Shown one piece after another: positions 52,043 to 56,690 of a stretch of 56,690 nt of DNA. A program made the position numbers and the translations under genes. The notes below the pieces were generated by a model. That model did no database searches. It was not told where the DNA came from and saw only the letters and a list, made by a program, of their open reading frames with translations. The DNA is taken from positions 59,337 to 116,026 of the forward strand of contig NZ_KQ948679.1 of assembly GCF_001514145.1 (NCBI RefSeq), given 5' to 3'. Every line of letters begins with the position of its first letter. The first letter of the stretch is position 1. The stretch comes from Streptomyces canus. GTDB lineage: Bacteria; Actinomycetota; Actinomycetes; Streptomycetales; Streptomycetaceae.

Positions 52043-53152
52043 GTGAGCACTCTGTTCACCCCCCTCAAGCTGCGCTCCCTCCAGATACCCAACCGGGTGT
52101 GGATGTCGCCGATGTGCATGTACTCCGCCGCCCCCACGGGCCCGGAGACCGGCGCGCCGACCGACTTCCACCTCGCCCACCTGGCCTCACGCGCCGCCGG
52201 TGGCGCGGGCCTGGTCATGGCCGAGGCCACCGGGGTCCGTCCCGACGGGCGGATCAGTCCCTGGGACCTGGGCCTGTGGAATGACCACCAGCAGGAGGCG
52301 TTCTCCCGGATCACCGCGGCCATCAAGGCGCACGGCGCCGTCCCGGCGATCCAGCTCGCCCACGCGGGCCGTAAGGCGTCGGTGGACAAGCCCTGGCTGT
52401 CCGACCGGTGCGTACCCGAGAGCCAGGGCGGATGGCAGAGGGTGGCGCCCAGCGCGGTCGCGTACGACGACCTGCCCGTCCCGCACGAACTGACCGTGGC
52501 CGAGATCCAGCAGCTCGTAGCCGACTTCGCCGACTCCGCCAAGCGCGCCCTGGCCGCCGGCTTTCAGGTCGCCGAGGTGCACGGCGCCCACGGCTACCTC
52601 ATCAACTCCTTCCTCTCCCCGGTCTCCAACCACCGCACCGACGCCTACGGCGGCAGCTTCGAGAACCGGATCCGCTTCGCCCTGGAGGTCGTCGACGCGG
52701 TGCGCGCCGTGTGGACCGCCGAGCTGCCGGTCTTCTTCCGCACCTCGGCGACCGACTGGCTGACCGAGAACCCCGAGGACACCCGCGAGGGCTGGACCGG
52801 TGAGGACACCGTCCGCCTCGCCAAGGAACTGACCGCTCACGGCGTCGACCTGCTCGACGTCTCGACCGGCGGCATGGTCCGAGACGCGAAGATCGTCGCC
52901 AGGCCGAACTACCAGGTCCCCTTCGCCGCCCAGGCCCGCAACCAGGTCGGTATCCCCGCCGCCGCCGTCGGCATTATCACCGACCCCCACCAGGCCGAAG
53001 AGATCATCACGTCCGGGCAGGCGGACGCCGTCCTGCTTGGCCGTGAACTGCTGCGCGACCCCTACTGGCCGCAGCACGCCGCCCTCGCACTCGGCGCCGA
53101 GCCGCGCTGGCCCGACCAGTACGCCTACGTCGTCCAGCGCCGCAAGCGCTGA
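52043..53152 (+). CDS. Old Yellow Enzyme, NADH:flavin oxidoreductase (YqjM-like)
   Basis: The 369-residue FMN enzyme has RVWMSPMCMYSA with the YqjM-type cysteine, LAHAGRK, the paired substrate histidines within EVHGAHGYLINSFLSPVSNH, TDAYGGSFENRIRF, and the FMN phosphate segment VGIITDP and DAVLLGRELLRDP. It would reduce the C=C bond of enones with NAD(P)H. It starts with GTG at 52043. Its place in the GntR-controlled operon suggests action on the same unsaturated metabolite as the VOC and RidA proteins. Confidence 0.93.
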   Translation: MSTLFTPLKLRSLQIPNRVWMSPMCMYSAAPTGPETGAPTDFHLAHLASRAAGGAGLVMAEATGVRPDGRISPWDLGLWNDHQQEAFSRITAAIKAHGAVPAIQLAHAGRKASVDKPWLSDRCVPESQGGWQRVAPSAVAYDDLPVPHELTVAEIQQLVADFADSAKRALAAGFQVAEVHGAHGYLINSFLSPVSNHRTDAYGGSFENRIRFALEVVDAVRAVWTAELPVFFRTSATDWLTENPEDTREGWTGEDTVRLAKELTAHGVDLLDVSTGGMVRDAKIVARPNYQVPFAAQARNQVGIPAAAVGIITDPHQAEEIITSGQADAVLLGRELLRDPYWPQHAALALGAEPRWPDQYAYVVQRRKR

Positions 53153-53233
53153 CCCTCAAGCCACCCTCCTGACCACCAGCCGTCTGCCTCACCAGGCACG
53201 ATGCGTTGCACCACCTCCCTAGGAGATTGCACG

Positions 53234-54070
53234 ATGGCCGAGCGCCGCAGAGTTCTGTTCGTGACCGACCTCGCCTACCCAGCCCGGGGGCGGCGCTACT
53301 GCGACGAGGACATCTTCCTGACCTCCCGACTGCGCGACGGCTTCGACATCGCCCTGTGCCACCCGCTGGATGCCGCCGCCCTGATGGACGCCTTCGACGT
53401 GGTCGTGGTCCGCAACAGCGGGCCCGTGCTGCACTACCAGAAGGAGTACGACGCCTTCCGGGAGCAGGCCATGGTCCGTGGCATCCGGGTCTACAACCCG
53501 CTGTCCGGCCGGGGCGACATGGCCGGCAAGCAGTACCTGCTGGACCTGACCGCCGCCGGATACCCTGTCATCCCCACCATCGACCGGCCCGAGGACCTGC
53601 ACCTGCTGCCCGAGGCAGGCCAGTACGCGGTCAAGCCGAAAGCGGGCGCGGACTCCATCGGCCTGACCTTCGTGCCCCGAGAGCAGCTGAGCGACCTGGC
53701 CTACGGCGACATCCTGGTCCAGCCGCGCATCGACTTCCGCTACGAGGTGTCCTTCTGTTACGTCGACGACGCCTTCCAGTACGCCCTTCACGCCCCCGAT
53801 CCCGAGCGGCGCTGGGTCCTTGAGCCCTACGAGCCCACCGACGCCGACCTGGCCTTCGCCCGGCCCTTCATCGACTGGAACACCCTCGACCACGGCATCC
53901 AGCGCGTGGACGCCTGCCGCACCCAGGAAGGCGAGCTACTCCTCGTCGAACTGGAGGACCTCAACCCCTACCTGTCCCTGGACTTGGTCTCCGACCGGAC
54001 CCGTGACGCGTTCTTGGCGAGCATGACAGCATCCCTCCACCGGTTCCTGGACGCTCAGCCCCGCGCCTGA
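53234..54070 (+). CDS. ATP-grasp ligase-like protein
   Basis: The 278-residue product has an ATP-grasp fold: GRGDMAGKQYLLDLTAAGYP, the ATP-binding lysine in QYAVKPKAGADSIGL, DILVQPRIDFRYEVSFCYVD, and the metal-binding end LLLVELEDLNPYLSLDLV. Such enzymes activate a carboxylate by acyl phosphate and join it to an amine, as in glutathione synthetase or RimK. The usual metal Glu/Asn pair is present as E-x-E-D-L-N. The ATG at 53234 follows AGGAG. It is last in the operon. Confidence 0.83.
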   Translation: MAERRRVLFVTDLAYPARGRRYCDEDIFLTSRLRDGFDIALCHPLDAAALMDAFDVVVVRNSGPVLHYQKEYDAFREQAMVRGIRVYNPLSGRGDMAGKQYLLDLTAAGYPVIPTIDRPEDLHLLPEAGQYAVKPKAGADSIGLTFVPREQLSDLAYGDILVQPRIDFRYEVSFCYVDDAFQYALHAPDPERRWVLEPYEPTDADLAFARPFIDWNTLDHGIQRVDACRTQEGELLLVELEDLNPYLSLDLVSDRTRDAFLASMTASLHRFLDAQPRA

Positions 54071-54094
54071 GGTGGCATACGAGCCCTCAAGAGA

Positions 54095-54955
54095 GCGCTG
54101 TCACGTTGGTTGACCGGGTGGGATGATCTTCTGGTTGATCGTGCTGGAGGGGGCTATCCGTGGAGGCGGTGTCGCCCTCGTACAAGGGGCACCGGTACCC
54201 GGTCGAGGTCATCTCCCACTGCGTGTGGCTGTACCACCGCTTCCCGCTCAGCTTCCGCGAGGTCGAGGAGCTCATGCTCGAGCGCGGGATCGTCGTCTCG
54301 TACGAGACGATCCGCCGCTGGTGCGGCAAGTTCGGGCAGGCCTACGCAAACGCGCTGCGCCGCCGGGAGCCCCAGGCCGGGGACAAGTGGCACCTGGACG
54401 AGGTCTTCATCAAGATCAATGGGGAGCAGAAGTACCTGTGGCGGGCCGTGGACCAGTACGGCAACGTCCTGGACATCCTCGTGCAGAACCGGCGGGACAA
54501 GTCCGCCGCCAGGCGCTTCCTGCGCCGTCTGATGAAGAAGACGTGCGCGGTGCCGCGGGTGATCGTCACCGACAAGCTCCGCTCCTACGGCGCGGCCCAC
54601 CGCGAGGTCATGCCTTCCGTCGAACACCGGCAGTCGAAGTACCTGAACAACCGGGCCGAGAACAGCCACCAGCCCACCAGGCAACGCGAACGCGCGATGA
54701 AAGGCTTCCGCTCCCTGGGCGGAGCACAGCGGTTTCTGTCCGCGTTCAGCGGCATCTCACCCCACTTCCGACCCAGCCGCCACCTGATGACCGCTGCCAC
54801 CCACCGAGCCGAGATGAGCATCCGCTTCGCGATCTGGGACCAGATCACCGGCACCGCCGGACAGCCCACCGCGCCGTGAGCACACAGCCGGAACCCGACA
54901 CGACCACGCCCCGGCACACCGTCAGACACCCACACACCCAACAACGTGACAGCGC
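54095..54955 (+). mobile_element. IS6-family insertion sequence, copy 2
   Basis: GCGCTGTCACGTTGGTTG (54095) and CAACAACGTGACAGCGC (to 54955) are inverted ends. The copy is oriented opposite to copy 1 at 36021-36883. No direct repeat flanks it. It begins 25 bases after the ATP-grasp stop. Confidence 0.85.
54160..54879 (+). CDS. IS6-family transposase, full length
   Basis: The 239-residue product keeps all landmarks: SYKGHRYPVEVISHCVWLYH, the DDE residues in WHLDEVFIKI, VIVTDKLRSYG and NNRAENSHQPTRQ, and the intact C-terminus RFAIWDQITGTAGQ. It starts with GTG at 54160. It should be active. The 54880-55180 stretch after it holds the right IS end and minus-strand coding-like debris without recognisable family. 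Confidence 0.92.
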   Translation: MEAVSPSYKGHRYPVEVISHCVWLYHRFPLSFREVEELMLERGIVVSYETIRRWCGKFGQAYANALRRREPQAGDKWHLDEVFIKINGEQKYLWRAVDQYGNVLDILVQNRRDKSAARRFLRRLMKKTCAVPRVIVTDKLRSYGAAHREVMPSVEHRQSKYLNNRAENSHQPTRQRERAMKGFRSLGGAQRFLSAFSGISPHFRPSRHLMTAATHRAEMSIRFAIWDQITGTAGQPTAP

Positions 54956-55179
54956 CCGCGCGCGGCCGCGGCGGCCGGGGCCGCGTCTCACGTGCGCACC
55001 GGATTGCCGGCGGCGACGGTGCACTCGTGGATCGGCTGAGTGAACACGCCACGGAGCGCCGGACGTCGTCCATTGCCTCCCGCAGCCCGGCCGCTGTCAC
55101 CTCTTGGCCGCGGGCCGCGCTGAGCGGCGGCTGCACCGGCTCGGCGAGGTCGTCCTGGTTCTGGTCGCGCTCGCCCGCC

Positions 55180-56690
55180 CCCGTTATGTTTTTCGCGGTC
55201 CTGCAAGAGGGCCGCTGGCCTCCGGGCCCGGCATGACTTTTGCCCCCTGTCGAGCACATGACCTGGGGGGTGGTGTCACCGGGTCTGAGGGGTGCCGTCG
55301 GAGACGCTGATGAGAGGTCCGACCGCCGCCCGGCCGGGCGCAACGCCTGGTCGTTCGCGGGCGGCAGGTCTGCATAACGTGGATGCGCGAGAACGGCCCC
55401 GACGCCCAGGTCAGCACCGGTATCGAGCAAGTGGGGGCATGGTGATCGACACCAGCGGCGTGGGGGTCTTCCTCGGCCTGGACGTCGGCAAGAGCACGCA
55501 CCACGGCCACGGGCTGACCCCGGCCGGGAAGAAAGTCTTCGACAAGCCCCTGCCCAACAGCGAGCCGAAGCTGCGAGCCGTCTTCGAGAAACTGGCCGAG
55601 AAGTTCGGCACCGTCCTGGTGATCGTGGATCAGCCCGCCTCGATCGGCGCCCTGCCGTTGACCGTTGCCCGCGATGCGGGCTGCCTGGTCGCCTACCTGC
55701 CTGGACTCGCGATGCGCCGGATCGCCGACCTCTACCCGGGCGAGGCGAAGACCGACGCCAGGGACGCCGCAGTGATCGCGGACGCCGCCCGCGCCATGCC
55801 ACACACGCTGCGCTCCCTCGAACTGACCGACGAGATAACCGCCGAGCTCACCGTCCTCGTGGGCTTCGACCAGGACCTCGCCGCCGAGGCCACCCGCACC
55901 TCCAACCGGATACGCGGCCTGCTCACCCAGTTCCACCCCAGCCTGGAACGCGTCCTCGGTCCCCGCCTCGATCACCAGGCTGTCACCTGGCTGCTGGAGC
56001 GTTACGGATCCCCGGCCGCCCTGCGGAAAGCCGGCCGTCGCAGACTCGTCGAACTGATCCGCCCCAAGGCCCCACGCATGGCCACCCGGCTGATCGACGA
56101 CATCTTCGACGCGCTCGACGAACAGACCGTCGTCGTTCCGGGCACTGGCACCCTCGACATCGTGATCCCGTCCCTGGCCCGCTCGCTCGCGGCCGTCCAC
56201 GACCAACGCCGAGCACTGGAAGCCCAGATCAACGAGCTGCTGGGGGCCCACCCTCTTTCCCAGGTCCTGACGTCGCTGCCCGGCGTCGGCGTCAGGACCG
56301 CCGCAGTTCTCCTGGTCACCGTCGGCGACGGCACCGGCTTCCCCACCGCCGCCCACCTCGCCTCATACGCCGGCCTTGCCCCGACCACGAAGCAGTCGGG
56401 CACCTCTATCCACGGCGAACACGCGCCCAGAGGCGGCAACCGGCAGCTCAAACGCGCGATGTTCCTCTCCGCGTTCGCTGCCCTGCATGACCCCGCTTCC
56501 CGCACCTACTACGACCGCTGCCGGGCCCGCGGCAAGACCCACACACAGGCCCTCCTCCGCCTGGCCCGGCAACGCATCAGCGTCCTGTTCGCCATGCTCC
56601 GCGACGGAACCTTCTACGAACCACGTCTCCCCGAAACGGTCGCCGCATGACCAGCTCGGGCTTGACGAAGGACATAGAGGCACCCCCCCC
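55180..56690 (+). mobile_element. IS110-family element, full length, reaching the window end
   Basis: The left end GTTATGTTTTTCGCGGTCC and the right end GACATAGAGGCACC(C)n equal the ends of the deleted copy at 32157-32702. About 260 bases of non-coding left end precede the transposase, where IS110 elements encode a bridge RNA. No terminal inverted repeats are visible, as usual in this family. The last bases of the window are the C-run of the right end. Confidence 0.87.
55439..56650 (+). CDS. IS110-family transposase (DEDD, serine-type tail)
   Basis: The 403-residue recombinase has the RuvC-like DEDD domain (FLGLDVGKSTHHGHGL, VLVIVDQPASIGALPL, GEAKTDARDAAVIADAAR) and the Tnp20 domain (LTSLPGVGVRTAAVLLVTVG, YAGLAPTTKQSGTSIHGEHA, GNRQLKRAMFLSAFAAL) with the expected nucleophilic serine in QSGTSIHG. 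The ATG at 55439 has GTGGGGG upstream. It is complete and likely active. Confidence 0.93.
   Translation: MVIDTSGVGVFLGLDVGKSTHHGHGLTPAGKKVFDKPLPNSEPKLRAVFEKLAEKFGTVLVIVDQPASIGALPLTVARDAGCLVAYLPGLAMRRIADLYPGEAKTDARDAAVIADAARAMPHTLRSLELTDEITAELTVLVGFDQDLAAEATRTSNRIRGLLTQFHPSLERVLGPRLDHQAVTWLLERYGSPAALRKAGRRRLVELIRPKAPRMATRLIDDIFDALDEQTVVVPGTGTLDIVIPSLARSLAAVHDQRRALEAQINELLGAHPLSQVLTSLPGVGVRTAAVLLVTVGDGTGFPTAAHLASYAGLAPTTKQSGTSIHGEHAPRGGNRQLKRAMFLSAFAALHDPASRTYYDRCRARGKTHTQALLRLARQRISVLFAMLRDGTFYEPRLPETVAA

Noticed and set aside
1..56690. CRISPR array or tRNA/rRNA genes
   Set aside because: No regularly spaced direct repeats and no tRNA cloverleaf or rRNA segment were found by reading. The only tandem repeat is the heptamer near 1.2 kb.

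Overview
The window is GC-rich actinobacterial DNA and reads as Streptomyces. Codons are strongly G/C-ending, an ECF sigma/anti-sigma pair and AraC, GntR and TetR regulators are present, and about a dozen insertion sequences or their wrecks are scattered through it. Such a mosaic is typical of a chromosome arm, a genomic island or a linear plasmid. No rRNA, tRNA or CRISPR array was seen.

Region 1 (1-12.5 kb) holds a truncated IS5-type transposase, an ECF sigma factor with its membrane anti-sigma factor, and a tightly packed six-gene minus-strand operon (11743 down to 2867). In order of transcription it encodes a carrier protein fused to a multi-membrane, hexapeptide-repeat synthetase-like protein, an adenylation-carrier NRPS, a TauD/SyrP-like dioxygenase, an SbnB-like dehydrogenase, an SbnA-like synthase and a phosphopantetheinyl transferase. 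SbnA plus SbnB make L-2,3-diaminopropionate (Dap). The two synthetase proteins together resemble a split Pls-type (epsilon-poly-lysine synthetase-like) enzyme. The operon therefore predicts a poly-Dap-like cationic homopolymer, possibly hydroxylated. This is the most interesting system in the window.

Region 2 (12.6-28.8 kb) holds a nested transposon (an IS1182-type element inside another IS transposase gene), a GH25 lysozyme with a frameshifted LGFP-repeat partner, a LodA/LodB quinoprotein oxidase pair, a DUF899 protein, two unknown proteins (one with a decayed paralogue), and a protealysin-like M4 protease followed by its emfourin-type inhibitor.

Region 3 (28.8-48.9 kb) is a graveyard of gene fragments and IS elements. 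It contains TetR pieces, a truncated NB-ARC/TPR (STAND) gene with a small partner, an internally deleted IS110 element, a broken NmrA-like gene, a DUF6069 membrane protein, two overlapping tiny genes, a duplicated 404-bp segment, an IS6 element inserted in an amidase gene, an SDR/AraC divergent pair, a truncated IS110, an LRV-repeat protein flanked by palindromic 42-bp repeats, a truncated IS1380, and a P-loop kinase.

Region 4 (48.9-56.7 kb) has a GntR repressor and its probable operator facing an operon of a VOC protein, an NAD(P)-binding protein, RidA (broken), a second NAD(P)-binding protein (broken), an Old Yellow Enzyme and an ATP-grasp ligase. It is followed by an IS6 element and a full-length IS110 element that runs to the window end.
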